Shown piece after piece: positions 28,097 through 36,657 of a stretch of 64,000 nt of DNA (positions are counted from its first letter, which is position 1; every line of letters begins with the position of its first letter). The stretch spans positions 124,001-188,000 of the forward strand of contig NZ_JAFBED010000004.1 in the NCBI RefSeq assembly GCF_016908565.1, written 5' to 3'. A program made the position numbers and the translations under genes. This stretch comes from Sutcliffiella tianshenii (GTDB lineage: Bacteria > Bacillota > Bacilli > Bacillales > Bacillaceae_I). Below the pieces are notes generated by a model that was not told where the DNA came from, searched no databases, and worked only from the letters and a program-made list of their open reading frames with translations.

Positions 28097-28238
28097 TCGT
28101 ATCCCTCGCTTTCATAAGAAGTTAGGAGCATTACTTATTATGACCCCCGCCATCGAAAGAATAGATGTTAACTTTTTCCGAAGCGAAATGCTTTTTTCAA
28201 GAGGGCTAGGCTAAAAATCAGGTGTCAACATTAAACAC

Positions 28239-28372
28239 CCTGTTTGTCTCCGTTCCAGGTGTTCGCTTTCCGCGGGCGGCCTCGGGAGCCTCCTCGGCGC
28301 TTCGCACCTGCGGGGTCTCCCTTGACACGCTGCTCCCGCAGGAGTCTCACACCTTGCACTCCAACCAACAGG
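28239..28372 (-). repeat. GC-rich interspersed repeat, copy 1
   Basis: A 134-bp GC-rich element in AT-rich flanks, bounded by CACCCTGTT on the left and AACAGGGGTG on the right. Inside are GCTTTCCGCGGG, GAGCCTCCTCGGCGCTTCG, CCTGCGGGGTCTCC and CTCCCGCAGGAGTC blocks, shared with the copies at 28471 and 53848. The 614-base gene-free stretch 28097-28710 consists mainly of this copy, an inverted second copy and AT-rich sequence. Confidence 0.75.
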
Positions 28373-28470
28373 GGTGAAATTTAGTATAAAATTTGCCTTT
28401 CAAAAATTTGAAAATTGATTTTTTCTGCAATTTTTCATTTCAGTGGAGCAAATAATGTTAATAAAACTGA

Positions 28471-28568
28471 GTTGATTGTAGCGGAGGACACTTGACTCCT
28501 GCGGGAAAGTAGAAGGCATGGGAGACCCCACAGGCGAAGCCGAGGAGGCTCCAGGAGCAGAAATCAAC
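28471..28568 (+). repeat. GC-rich interspersed repeat, copy 2 (inverted)
   Basis: A 98-bp copy bounded by GTTGATT and AATCAAC, in opposite orientation to copy 1. It contains GACTCCTGCGGGAA, GGGAGACCCCACAGGCG and GCCGAGGAGGCTCC but lacks the last CCGCGGAAAGC block, so it is shorter. Confidence 0.7.
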
Positions 28569-28710
28569 GGGCTACATTTAATGCTTACTTACCTAATAAC
28601 AACAATGAATGTAAAAACAGCCTAATTTGAAAGTAAACTTAGTTCTTATTAACTGTTTTTAGGACAAATTATGATAAGATATCTTTATGTAGAAAAGCGG
28701 GAGGTACCTT

Positions 28711-29289
28711 ATGAGAAAAAGACTTGGCATCGATATTGATGGAACATTGACCTGCCCCACCACCTTTGTTCCATTTATCAATAAAACCTTGAATAAAAAT
28801 ATCACCCTCGATGATATGACCCAATACGACCTCACACCTCTAATGGGATTGTCTGAGGAAGGCTTTTGGGAATGGATGGACGAAATGGAGCCTCTCATCT
28901 ATCAGGATGCCCCATTGGCCAATGGCGCAAAGGAGATTGTCCAAAAGTGGCAGGGTGAATATGATCTATTTTTTATAAGTGCACGCAGGAACCATCTGTT
29001 TGAAATCACGAATAATTGGTTTGCCAAGCAAGAGATTGATTATGATCATTTGGAACTGTTGGGCACCCATAATAAGATAAGTGCTGTCAAGCAGCATAAT
29101 ATCGACCTCTTTTTTGAAGATAAACACGATAACGCTGTGGAAATCAGTGAGGAATGCCAAATCCCTGTGATACTCTTTGATACACCCTATAATAGAGAGC
29201 CTGTTCCAAAGGGAGTACATAGAGTGAGCAACTGGTTTGAAGCGGAGCAGATTGTACAAACAATTCTTCATTCCACTTCCATGAAGTAA
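28711..29289 (+). CDS. yqfW: YqfW, HAD-type 5'(3')-deoxyribonucleotidase-like
   Basis: A 192-residue HAD-superfamily phosphatase. Motif I is DIDGTLT (D8 nucleophile and D10), motif II is in FFISARR, and motif IV in LFFEDKHDNAVE. This matches the NT5C-type nucleotidase family; the physiological substrate is not known. GGGAGGTACC precedes the start. Same location as B. subtilis yqfW. Confidence 0.83.
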   Translation: MRKRLGIDIDGTLTCPTTFVPFINKTLNKNITLDDMTQYDLTPLMGLSEEGFWEWMDEMEPLIYQDAPLANGAKEIVQKWQGEYDLFFISARRNHLFEITNNWFAKQEIDYDHLELLGTHNKISAVKQHNIDLFFEDKHDNAVEISEECQIPVILFDTPYNREPVPKGVHRVSNWFEAEQIVQTILHSTSMK

Positions 29290-29365
29290 GACTTATTACC
29301 CATTTTCGACATTTTTCTTTACTTTCTGGATATTTTTGTCGATAATTATGATGAAAAAGCCGTAC

Positions 29366-29452
29366 GAAAAGGCAAAATCATTGAAAAGTGATGACGCAAA
29401 GCCATGGAGCTAAAGTTCTTTTTATAAAGAGCCATGCCAGCCAGCTACCGAA
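29366..29452 (+). ncRNA. Cyclic di-GMP-I (GEMM) riboswitch
   Basis: The sequence contains the conserved GEMM elements in order: GGCAAA, a P2 stem capped by UUGAAAAG, GACGCAAAGCC, CUAAAG, and after a variable hairpin GCCAG and CUACCGA. An outer stem can form between AAAGCCGTACG (29356-29366) and CGTATCGGCTTT (29474-29485). CCTCC at 29470 is complementary to the GGAGG (29494-29498) of the next gene, suggesting control of translation initiation. Confidence 0.8.
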
Positions 29453-29506
29453 CACGCACACGAAACAACCTCCGTATCGGCTTTAACGAAAAAGGAGGAA
29501 AATATT

Positions 29507-29629
29507 ATGCATAATGAAGAAACATGGTTTACACCAGAACGTAAAGAAAAGGTCATGTACGCATCCCTCATTGCCTTCGCAGTATTTGTCGGTGCCGGGA
29601 TTACAGTACTTGTTAACACAGCCATCTAA
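29507..29629 (+). CDS. 40-residue single-TM protein under c-di-GMP riboswitch
   Basis: A 40-codon gene with an excellent ribosome site (AAAGGAGG, eight bases before ATG). The first 16 residues are polar and charged (MHNEETWFTPERKEKV), followed by one TM segment (MYASLIAFAVFVGAGITVLVN). No family is recognised. A c-di-GMP-I aptamer stands directly upstream and a strong terminator directly downstream, so the element is a complete one-gene unit. Its role is unknown; a link to motility, biofilm or sporulation signalling is inference from the riboswitch ligand. Confidence 0.8.
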   Translation: MHNEETWFTPERKEKVMYASLIAFAVFVGAGITVLVNTAI

Positions 29630-29633
29630 TTAA

Positions 29634-29680
29634 AAAAGCTGACTTATCACACGCATTATATGCGTGGATAGTCAGCTTTT
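29634..29680 (+). terminator. Terminator of the 40-aa gene
   Basis: AAAGCTGACT(T)ATC and GATAGTCAGCTTT, with an inner ACGCAT/ATGCGT stem, form a long hairpin followed by TTTTTC. Confidence 0.85.
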
Positions 29681-29688
29681 TCAATTTG

Positions 29689-29853
29689 TCAGCCATGTTT
29701 TCTCATGGCTTTAATTAACTGATTTTTTATGCTATCAACAAAATCAATTGTATTGATGTTCTGATTTTTCGTGCCTATTTCTTTTGCTGTTTCCAAAATG
29801 ACAACAAGGTCCTCCTGATTCAAAGAGGACTGCTCTACCTTCTCCCTGGACAT
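29689..29853 (-). CDS. Small hypothetical protein (54 aa)
   Basis: A 54-codon frame on the minus strand with AAGGGTG seven bases before its ATG. The protein is hydrophilic and probably helical (LNQEDLVVILETAKEIG ... VDSIKNQLIKAMRKHG) with no TM segment. I do not recognise a family. It is a plausible gene from its composition and ribosome site, lying between two terminators and divergent from none. Its last codons overlap a GCCATG/CATGGC hairpin. Confidence 0.5.
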   Translation of the reverse strand: MSREKVEQSSLNQEDLVVILETAKEIGTKNQNINTIDFVDSIKNQLIKAMRKHG

Positions 29854-29975
29854 TGCATACACCCTTATTTTTTCATATATGAAAAGGTTCGACTGCTTTC
29901 CCTATTTTTCGAGGGCTAGTCATACAGATAAGACTATAGTACCTTTATATGACGGTTTCGTGGAAAAGGTGAAGT

Positions 29976-30008
29976 AAAAAAACGACTGCAGAAGCGCAGT
30001 CGTTTTTT
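29976..30008. terminator. Terminator of the znu-zur operon
   Basis: AACGACTGC and GCAGTCGTT (9 bp) flanked by A-run and T-run on either side, 15 bases past the zur stop; works in both directions. Confidence 0.85.
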
Positions 30009-30024
30009 GATCTGGACATCAAGT

Positions 30025-30435
30025 CTATACACATTCAGGACATTTCCCATAGATCTCAAATTTATGCCCGGTTACATCGTACCCGTTAAGGTCTTCACCT
30101 AGGTCTCGCATCGGGCAGGTTTCGATTTCCTTCGTTTTCCCACAGTCCAGGCAGATAAAATGGTGGTGATGATGGGTTGTTGAACAGGTAAACCGGAAAT
30201 GCTTTTCTCCGGACAGCTCCGTACTTTCCAAAATATCCAGCTCGACAAAGAGAGCAAGATTCCGATAGATCGTATCGAAGCTGAGTCCTGGATAGCTGTC
30301 CTTCATAGCATCCAAAACATCCTTTGCTGTCAAATACTTATCCTCTTTTGCAAACAGCTCCAGCATTTCCTGCCTTTTACCTGTATACTTGTATCCCTTG
30401 TTTTTCATTAAGAGCAAGGCTTGTGAAACATTCAT
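30025..30435 (-). CDS. zur: Zur, zinc uptake repressor (Fur family)
   Basis: A 136-residue Fur-family repressor that shuts zinc uptake when zinc is plentiful. The winged helix ([10 protein letters not shown] ... [13 protein letters not shown]) is followed by a His-rich sensing segment ([10 protein letters not shown]) and the structural zinc site with two CxxC pairs (CLDCGK and CPEC). It is co-transcribed with znuB and znuC, so it controls its own operon through the Zur box near 32078. Confidence 0.93.
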   Translation of the reverse strand: MNVSQALLLMKNKGYKYTGKRQEMLELFAKEDKYLTAKDVLDAMKDSYPGLSFDTIYRNLALFVELDILESTELSGEKHFRFTCSTTHHHHHFICLDCGKTKEIETCPMRDLGEDLNGYDVTGHKFEIYGKCPECV

Positions 30436-31272
30436 TTACTTTCCTCTCCTTACTTTATTCCAAAGAATCGTAATAATGAGAATCAAGACAGAAATAATGA
30501 CGATTGTTCCCCCTGGAGCAAGGTCAAGGTAAAAGGAAGTTGCAAGTCCACCAATCACTGCAATTTCACCAAATAGCACAGAGAGGAAAATGGTCTGTTT
30601 GAATCCACGGCTCAGACGCATGCTTGCCGCCACTGGCAACGTCATGAGGGAAGAAACAAGCAGGATCCCGACAATACGCATGCTTGCTGCAATGACAAGC
30701 GCAACCATGATGATGAAAATCAAATGAAATATTCTGGCATTCACCCCTGATACCTTGGCATGCTCCTCATCGAAAGATAACACAAAAAATTCTTTATAGA
30801 AAAGGACAATGGTTGCAACAACCGCAATCGCGATGACAAAAATGGTCCAAAAGTCCACACGCGTGACCGCACTGACACTACCAAACAAAAAATTGAACAA
30901 GTCGGTGTTAAATCCATCTGCAAGCGAGATGAATATGACTCCAAGGCCAATTCCGGATGAAAGAATGATGGGTATGGCAAGCTCCTGATAATGCTTATAG
31001 ACTCCCCGAAGCTTTTCGATGAATAGCGCCCCTGTCACAGAAAACGCCATCCCAAAATAGATCGGGCTTAAACCTGTGAAAAGCCCGAGCCTCTTTTCCA
31101 TCAGCAGGCTGGCCGCTATCCCTGCAAGCGTCACATGGCTTAGGGCATCCGCTATCAATGACAATCTTCTTACGACAACGAAGACACCTAATAATGGTGC
31201 TAAAAAACCAATCAATAATCCTGTATAAACGGCATTTCTTAAAAATTCGAATTGCATGAGTGCTGAAATCAT
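30436..31272 (-). CDS. znuB: ZnuB/AdcB-type zinc ABC permease
   Basis: A 278-residue ABC-3-family permease with eight or more hydrophobic segments (LIGFLAPLLGVFVVVRRLSL at the N-terminus and LADALSHVTLAGIA, the conserved DALSH motif). It forms the membrane channel for zinc import. It overlaps the end of znuC by one base and abuts zur, giving a tight operon. No substrate-binding lipoprotein gene is seen nearby. Confidence 0.92.
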   Translation of the reverse strand: MISALMQFEFLRNAVYTGLLIGFLAPLLGVFVVVRRLSLIADALSHVTLAGIAASLLMEKRLGLFTGLSPIYFGMAFSVTGALFIEKLRGVYKHYQELAIPIILSSGIGLGVIFISLADGFNTDLFNFLFGSVSAVTRVDFWTIFVIAIAVVATIVLFYKEFFVLSFDEEHAKVSGVNARIFHLIFIIMVALVIAASMRIVGILLVSSLMTLPVAASMRLSRGFKQTIFLSVLFGEIAVIGGLATSFYLDLAPGGTIVIISVLILIITILWNKVRRGK

Positions 31273-32051
31273 TACATATGCCCTCCATCATGGTGGTGGT
31301 GACTCAACACATGGACATCATGACCATAAAACTGAGATAGGTCATGAGAGCATAATTTTTCAAATTCATCTGTCAGGCCATGGAAGTGCAAGGTTCTATT
31401 CAGGCATGCTACATGGGTCACTTTTTCTGTTATAGTCCCGATATCATGCGTGACCATCACCAGCGTGATTCCGAGATCTTTGTTCAGCTTTTCGAGCATC
31501 TGATAGAAGTTATGGACATTTTTCGCATCCACGCCTACTGTCGGCTCATCCAATATAAGCAGTTCAGGGTCACTTACAAGGGCTCTAGCAATGAAGATGC
31601 GCTGTTGCTGACCGCCTGAGAGGTCGCCGATATTACGATGGGCAAATTCCTCCATCCCTACAGCCTTAATCGCATCCAACACTTTCCTGTTGTGTTCTTT
31701 ATTAAAGAAACGGAGCAAGCCGACTTTTGAAACAAGTCCTGTAGATACCACTTCAAAGACTGTAGCAGGAAAGCCAGAATTAAAGCTGTTGGCCTTTTGT
31801 GAAACAAATCCTATTTTATTCCACTCACGGAATTTCCGGATGTCCTTGCCAAAAAGCTGAATGGAGCCTTTTTGTGGTTTAAGCAAGCCAAGGATACATT
31901 TAAGCAGGGTGGATTTACCGGAACCATTCGGACCGACCAAACCTAGGAATGCCCCTTTTGGTATTGTCAGCTCGATATTCTCCAAGACATTCTGCTGTTC
32001 ATATTTAAAGGAAAGTCCTTTTATTTCTAATACATTTTCGATAGGTTTCAT
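31272..32051 (-). CDS. znuC: ZnuC/AdcC-type zinc ABC ATPase
   Basis: A 259-residue ABC ATPase with Walker A GPNGSGKST, signature LSGGQQQR and Walker B LLILDEPTVGVD, followed by the switch His in VTHDIG. The C-terminus is His-rich (HVLSHHHHDGGHM), typical of zinc transporters. It energises uptake through ZnuB. First gene of the znuC-znuB-zur operon. Confidence 0.92.
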   Translation of the reverse strand: MKPIENVLEIKGLSFKYEQQNVLENIELTIPKGAFLGLVGPNGSGKSTLLKCILGLLKPQKGSIQLFGKDIRKFREWNKIGFVSQKANSFNSGFPATVFEVVSTGLVSKVGLLRFFNKEHNRKVLDAIKAVGMEEFAHRNIGDLSGGQQQRIFIARALVSDPELLILDEPTVGVDAKNVHNFYQMLEKLNKDLGITLVMVTHDIGTITEKVTHVACLNRTLHFHGLTDEFEKLCSHDLSQFYGHDVHVLSHHHHDGGHM

Positions 32052-32067
32052 CTATTTCACACCTTAA

Positions 32068-32131
32068 AGATAAGAATCATTACGATTTTACAACAATAGT
32101 TTAGTATACAGGAGACATGTTGAAAAGTAAA
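32068..32131 (-). promoter_or_regulatory. Zur-regulated promoter of znuCB-zur
   Basis: On the minus strand TTTACT (32131-32126) and TATACT (32108-32103) are 17 bases apart. Downstream at 32088-32068, AAATCGTAATGATTCTTATC matches the Bacillus Zur box (AAATCGTAAT-N-ATTACGATTT) at about 17 of 21 positions; the left half is perfect. Confidence 0.75.
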
Positions 32132-32178
32132 TCAATAAAACTGGCTTCTTATATTATCCTCCACCATTTTCAAAGCTA

Positions 32179-32208
32179 AACAAAAAAGCCTGATATCAGG
32201 CTTTTTTA
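32179..32208 (-). terminator. Terminator overlapping the histidine kinase stop
   Basis: AAAAAGCCTGATATCAGGCT and the following T-run form a perfect stem AAAAAGCCTGA/TCAGGCTTTTT. The kinase stop codon is part of the hairpin. Confidence 0.85.
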
Positions 32209-33608
32209 TGCAAGGGCAGACGATAGCAGAAAGTGGACCCTTCTCCAAGCTTGCTATCGATGAATAGCTCCCCATCATGATCTTCAATTATCTTTTTGCA
32301 AAGAGGAATGCCAAGTCCATTTCCTTTTTCTTTCGTAGTGAAGAATGGTTTACCGATCCTCTCAAGTACCTCTTCAGTCATGCCTTTTCCATTATCCATG
32401 ACGGTTATTTCATAGAACAGGTCCGATTTCTTGGCACGTAAAAGAAAAAATTTGCTCTTCTGATTATCCTGATATGCCTCGATTGCATTTCTAAGGAAGT
32501 TTAGCATCACCTGCTTGATCATCGCCTCGTTCACTACTACCTGTTCTTCCACTTCATCAATTTCAAAATCAAAATCGATATTATGAAGCAAACACTCTGA
32601 TTGAAAAATGTAAACGAGTGAACGGAAAATCTGTTGCGGCTGAATTGGCTGCTTTTTCACTTTTTTACGTGAAACCGACAGGAAGTCCTCGATAATGGAG
32701 TTCATCCGATTGATCTCCGCCATGATGGTATCATAGTATTTGCTCCAGTTGTTTGTTATCTGGGATAACTGAATAAACCCCTTGATAACGGAAAGAGGGT
32801 TCCTCAATTCATGGGCCATCCCAGCAGATATCTGTGAAACAGACTCCATCTGTTGCTTGTATATCAACAGATTTTCAAACTTTTGCTGATAAGAGCGGTC
32901 ATGGATAATGAAAAATACCTTCTCCGTCTGTTCAAAGTAGACACCTTGTATCTGGAATAGCATTTCATCGTCATAACAGATGCGTTCCTTGAAAGTTTTA
33001 TTGAGATAAACTTCCTCGTGGATTTCCAATAGCTTCTGCTTCAAAAAGCTTGGAGTATGTATGCTGGAAAATTCGGCATTGCGGTATGTATCCTCTCCCA
33101 CATCAAGCTCAAGGACGGTCAGGCAGCGGTTGTTGATATATTCAATGGTAGCCTGTTTGGTAAGGACCAATATGGCTACATCCAGGGAGTTTGTCGTGAA
33201 TTCATTCAATTTAAGGGATTGCTCGATGGTGCCATAATGCAATGGCAGGATACTCATCACATCGTTGGTTTCAATGACATTGCCGCTCAAATAAATGCGG
33301 TTCTCCGCAAACTTGCCGTTGTACACTACTTCTATGTACTTTCCATCAATTCGATGAAAAAGAATCTTTTTGCGCATTTCCCCATTTGCCGCAATCAATT
33401 CTTGTATGTATGTAAAGACCTTTTCCCTGTAGCTGGTGGGAAAAGTCAAGAAAAACGATTTTTCCTCTTCCAATAACGTGAAAAAAGAAGCAGCATGCTC
33501 ATTCCACTCTTCAATTGAACCGTTAACATTCAATATCAAGCGTAAATCAGAGCTTAATGTATGAAAGATTTGTTGTTCTTTCCGATCTATGATAAAAGAC
33601 AAGGTCAC
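32196..33608 (-). CDS. PAS-containing sensor histidine kinase (orphan)
   Basis: A 470-residue soluble histidine kinase. Two N-terminal PAS-like segments (about 1-110 and 130-240, the latter with NSLDVAILVLTKQATIEYINNRC) precede the phosphoacceptor helix (AGMAHELRNPLSVIKGF) and the ATPase domain with N box, DNGKGM, GKPFFTTKEKGNGLG and GEGSTF. No TM segment and no response regulator are nearby. This layout resembles soluble sporulation-type kinases that feed phosphorelays, but the target is not determined. A B. subtilis counterpart is not obvious at this position. Confidence 0.88.
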   Translation of the reverse strand: MTLSFIIDRKEQQIFHTLSSDLRLILNVNGSIEEWNEHAASFFTLLEEEKSFFLTFPTSYREKVFTYIQELIAANGEMRKKILFHRIDGKYIEVVYNGKFAENRIYLSGNVIETNDVMSILPLHYGTIEQSLKLNEFTTNSLDVAILVLTKQATIEYINNRCLTVLELDVGEDTYRNAEFSSIHTPSFLKQKLLEIHEEVYLNKTFKERICYDDEMLFQIQGVYFEQTEKVFFIIHDRSYQQKFENLLIYKQQMESVSQISAGMAHELRNPLSVIKGFIQLSQITNNWSKYYDTIMAEINRMNSIIEDFLSVSRKKVKKQPIQPQQIFRSLVYIFQSECLLHNIDFDFEIDEVEEQVVVNEAMIKQVMLNFLRNAIEAYQDNQKSKFFLLRAKKSDLFYEITVMDNGKGMTEEVLERIGKPFFTTKEKGNGLGIPLCKKIIEDHDGELFIDSKLGEGSTFCYRLPLHKKA

Positions 33609-33752
33609 TCCCCCTTGTTACCTTTGGCTACTATTAATGTTAAATTTGTTTATCTTTTTTTAATTATACAATAATTTCCCAACTGTTGTCATATTATTTC
33701 GTAAAGGTAGCACTTTTGTTTATTTTCCATAGGCTATCATGGGAGGGATTTG

Positions 33753-34007
33753 ATGAATATCTATCAACAAATAGTCAACAAGAAGCTTCATAATATTTCA
33801 CCCGAGGAACTATTGAACTACAGTGCTCAGTACAATATTTCATTGACTTCAGATCAGGCGAAAAAAGTTTCCGCTCTTTTACAATCTAAAAAAGTGAATG
33901 TCTTTAACACTTCTGAACGCATCCAGCTGATGAAGGAAGTTGCGAGAATCACAGGCCATGAAACGGCTAAAAAAGTGAATCAGTTATTTATGGAGTTTAC
34001 AAAATAA
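33753..34007 (+). CDS. yqfT: YqfT, DUF2624 protein
   Basis: An 84-residue helical protein (MNIYQQIVNKKLHNIS ... ARITGHETAKKVNQLF), belonging to the DUF2624 family found beside nfo in Bacillus. Function unknown. The ATG at 33753 has GGGAGG at six bases; a TTG one codon earlier is less likely. Confidence 0.8.
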   Translation: MNIYQQIVNKKLHNISPEELLNYSAQYNISLTSDQAKKVSALLQSKKVNVFNTSERIQLMKEVARITGHETAKKVNQLFMEFTK

Positions 34008-34044
34008 AGAAGAGGAGCAGGGGTTGATCCCCTGCTCCTCTTCT
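34008..34044. terminator. Terminator between yqfT and nfo
   Basis: AGAAGAGGAGCAGGGG and CCCCTGCTCCTCTTCT form a 16-bp perfect stem with a short loop between convergent genes. T-runs are short, but the stem is very stable. Confidence 0.8.
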
Positions 34045-34048
34045 ACTA

Positions 34049-34951
34049 TTAGTCATTCATTATTTTAGTCAGAATATCTTCCTCAAACACTTTGTTTCTC
34101 AGCATTTGGATCTCGTGCTTGTAAGGAGGTTTTCTGTCTTTTTTATCTTCTCCGACATAAGGCGTCTCAAGTATTTTCGGAATGGCTGAAAGCTGATCAT
34201 GATGCACGATGTAATTCAGGGCATCAAATCCGATGTTACCGAATCCGATATTCTCATGACGGTCCTTCGCGGCGCCACGCACATTTTTACTATCGTTGAT
34301 ATGAAGTACCTTGATACGATCCAGACCTACTATATCGTCAAACTGCTTCAACACGCCATCAAAGTCATTTACGATATCATAGCCTGCATCATGGACATGG
34401 CAAGTATCAAAGCACACGGAAAGCTTTTCGTTGAGATGCACACCATCGATGATAGCAGCTATTTCTTCAAAGGTCCTTCCGCACTCCGATCCTTTCCCGG
34501 CCATCGTCTCCAAGGCGATTTGCACATTTTGTTCTTTAGTAAGTGCTTCGTTGAGTCCCCGTATTATCTGGGAAATACCGATTTCTGTCCCGGCTCCAAC
34601 ATGTGCGCCTGGGTGAAGCACAATCTGCTTCGCACCGATCGCTTCGGTCCTTCTCACTTCTTCCGCCAAAAAGTTCACACCAAGCTCGAAGGTTTCCGGC
34701 TTTTCCGAATTTCCGATATTGATGATATAAGGCGCATGTACAATAATGTCCTTGATTCCATTGGCCTTCATATGACTGAGGCCCGCTTCAATATTAAGAT
34801 CTTCTATTTTTTTTCTTCTTGTATTCTGGGGAGCGCCTGTGTAAACCATAAATACATTCGCCCCATAAGAAGCAGCCTCTTCACTTGCAGCTAGAAGCAT
34901 TTTCTTCCCGCTCATCGATACATGAGAGCCGATTAAAAGATTATTTTCCAC
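34049..34951 (-). CDS. nfo: Endonuclease IV (AP endonuclease)
   Basis: A 300-residue TIM-barrel DNA-repair enzyme that cuts at abasic sites. Metal-binding motifs are visible: [10 protein letters not shown] at the start, [41 protein letters not shown] and DRHENIGFG, matching the three-zinc site of the Nfo family. Same position as B. subtilis yqfS. Confidence 0.95.
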   Translation of the reverse strand: MENNLLIGSHVSMSGKKMLLAASEEAASYGANVFMVYTGAPQNTRRKKIEDLNIEAGLSHMKANGIKDIIVHAPYIINIGNSEKPETFELGVNFLAEEVRRTEAIGAKQIVLHPGAHVGAGTEIGISQIIRGLNEALTKEQNVQIALETMAGKGSECGRTFEEIAAIIDGVHLNEKLSVCFDTCHVHDAGYDIVNDFDGVLKQFDDIVGLDRIKVLHINDSKNVRGAAKDRHENIGFGNIGFDALNYIVHHDQLSAIPKILETPYVGEDKKDRKPPYKHEIQMLRNKVFEEDILTKIMND

Positions 34952-35027
34952 TACAACATCACCTCTTTAAAAAATCCATCTTCATTCTACCATAATGTTG
35001 TCGGGAAAAGTCGGATTAGAGCTCGCA

Positions 35028-36335
35028 TTATCTTTTCTTTAAACGACGTTGTCTTTTCTTGAATTGCTCCACTTCGTACTTATGCTTCTTTTTATAGCCA
35101 GGTTTAACTTTCTCTGACTTTTTAACCGCTGTTTTCGCAGCAACATCTATCTCATTGACTTTCTTTTGACGATTCTGACGCTTATTGCGGGCACCGATCT
35201 CAACAAGCTCGCCGCCTTTTAGGTCCATCTGCGTGAAGGTGATCCCAAGCTTCTCAATTTGAGACAATGCGTTTTCATCCGTCGGTTCATAAAAAGTAAT
35301 CGCTTTTCCGGAATATTCGGCACGGCCGGTACGTCCAACACGGTGTACATAAAAGTCCAGGTCAGTCGGGATCTCAAAATTGATTACATGACTGACACCT
35401 TCAATATCGATACCTCTTGCAGCCAAGTCAGTTGCAACTACAAATTGATAGTCCAGCTCATTGATCTGCTTCATCATCTTCTTGCGCTCACGTGGATTCA
35501 GGTCACCATGGATCCTTCCTACCTTCAATCCTTGTTCAAGGAGGGAATCCGCCACTTCATCGGCTTTCTTCTTTGTATTGGTAAACACAATTGCAAGGAA
35601 TGGATTTAATTGAACAAGTACATCATGCAAAAGCTTCATCTTATTTTTGGATTTAACCGGGATGAGCAAGTGATTGATTTTCGCTGCAGTAACCTGCTTC
35701 GGTGCTACATGTGTATATTTCGGATTTTCCATATACTTGCGCAAGAACGGTTTAAGCTTTTCAGGAATCGTTGCAGAAAATACTAAAATCTGAAGATCCT
35801 TTGGCATAGCGGAAGCAATTTTATCTATATCTTCAATAAAGCCCATTTCCAGCATCAAGTCCGCTTCATCGACGACGATCGTTTTGGCTGTATATACCTG
35901 TAGTGCTTTTTCACTCATCAAGTCCTTGATACGGCCTGGAGTACCCACTACAATTTGCGGCTGCTGCTTCAAACGGTCTATTGTACGTTGTTTGTCTGTT
36001 CCGCCTATATAGCAGCGGGCCGTGATTTCCTCTTCCGGCGCACAAAACTTTGTCATTTTTAAAACTTCCTGGTAGATCTGGTTGGCTAATTCTCTTGTTG
36101 GCGCAGTGATGACGGCTTGTACCTCTTGAACAGAAGGGTCGATTTTGCTTAAGATCGGGATCAAATAAGCATGCGTTTTACCTGTTCCTGTTTGGGATTG
36201 GCCGATGGCGCTTTCTCCATTCAATAAGGATGGGATCATTCTTTCCTGGACCTCGGTCGGTTTTTGAAAACGAAGTTCTTTTACCGCTTCCAATATAAAC
36301 GGTTTCACGTTGAATTTCTCGAATTGTGTATTCAT
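35028..36335 (-). CDS. cshB: CshB-type DEAD-box RNA helicase
   Basis: A 435-residue RNA helicase with the Q-motif FQKPTEVQ, Walker A SQTGTGKT, PTRELA, DEAD box (VDEADLM), SAT, and the C-terminal HRVGRTGRAE. The last 65 residues are very basic (KKHKYEVEQFKKRQRRLKKR), typical of cold-shock/ribosome-assembly helicases. Gene position next to nfo matches B. subtilis cshB (yqfR). Confidence 0.93.
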   Translation of the reverse strand: MNTQFEKFNVKPFILEAVKELRFQKPTEVQERMIPSLLNGESAIGQSQTGTGKTHAYLIPILSKIDPSVQEVQAVITAPTRELANQIYQEVLKMTKFCAPEEEITARCYIGGTDKQRTIDRLKQQPQIVVGTPGRIKDLMSEKALQVYTAKTIVVDEADLMLEMGFIEDIDKIASAMPKDLQILVFSATIPEKLKPFLRKYMENPKYTHVAPKQVTAAKINHLLIPVKSKNKMKLLHDVLVQLNPFLAIVFTNTKKKADEVADSLLEQGLKVGRIHGDLNPRERKKMMKQINELDYQFVVATDLAARGIDIEGVSHVINFEIPTDLDFYVHRVGRTGRAEYSGKAITFYEPTDENALSQIEKLGITFTQMDLKGGELVEIGARNKRQNRQKKVNEIDVAAKTAVKKSEKVKPGYKKKHKYEVEQFKKRQRRLKKR

Positions 36336-36657
36336 CTATCTTCCTCCAGCATTTCTAATTTAAAATCATGATTTATCTATATTAATGTTCCATAATTTTC
36401 AAAAGGATCATATACCTAAATTTGTCTTGTCTCATTTTTTACCCAAACTACTATTATAAATGACTTTTCCCGTTTTGGCTACATTACGGTTGTGCCCATT
36501 CTTATAGGACGATAAACATTTCATATGGTTACCGCATAAATTATAAAAGAATAAGCATTTGACTAGATATAAAAGCTTAATGTTTTTCTATTTTCCCCAT
36601 TTATCACTCTGAAGTAACATTCACACAAGAATTTATATGACAGAAAGGAGGATTACC
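36336..36657. other. Gene-free stretch between cshB and yqfQ
   Basis: This 322-base divergent intergenic stretch is AT-rich. It must hold promoters for cshB (minus) and yqfQ (plus), but I see no convincing 17-spaced -35/-10 pair and no structured RNA. Confidence 0.4.
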
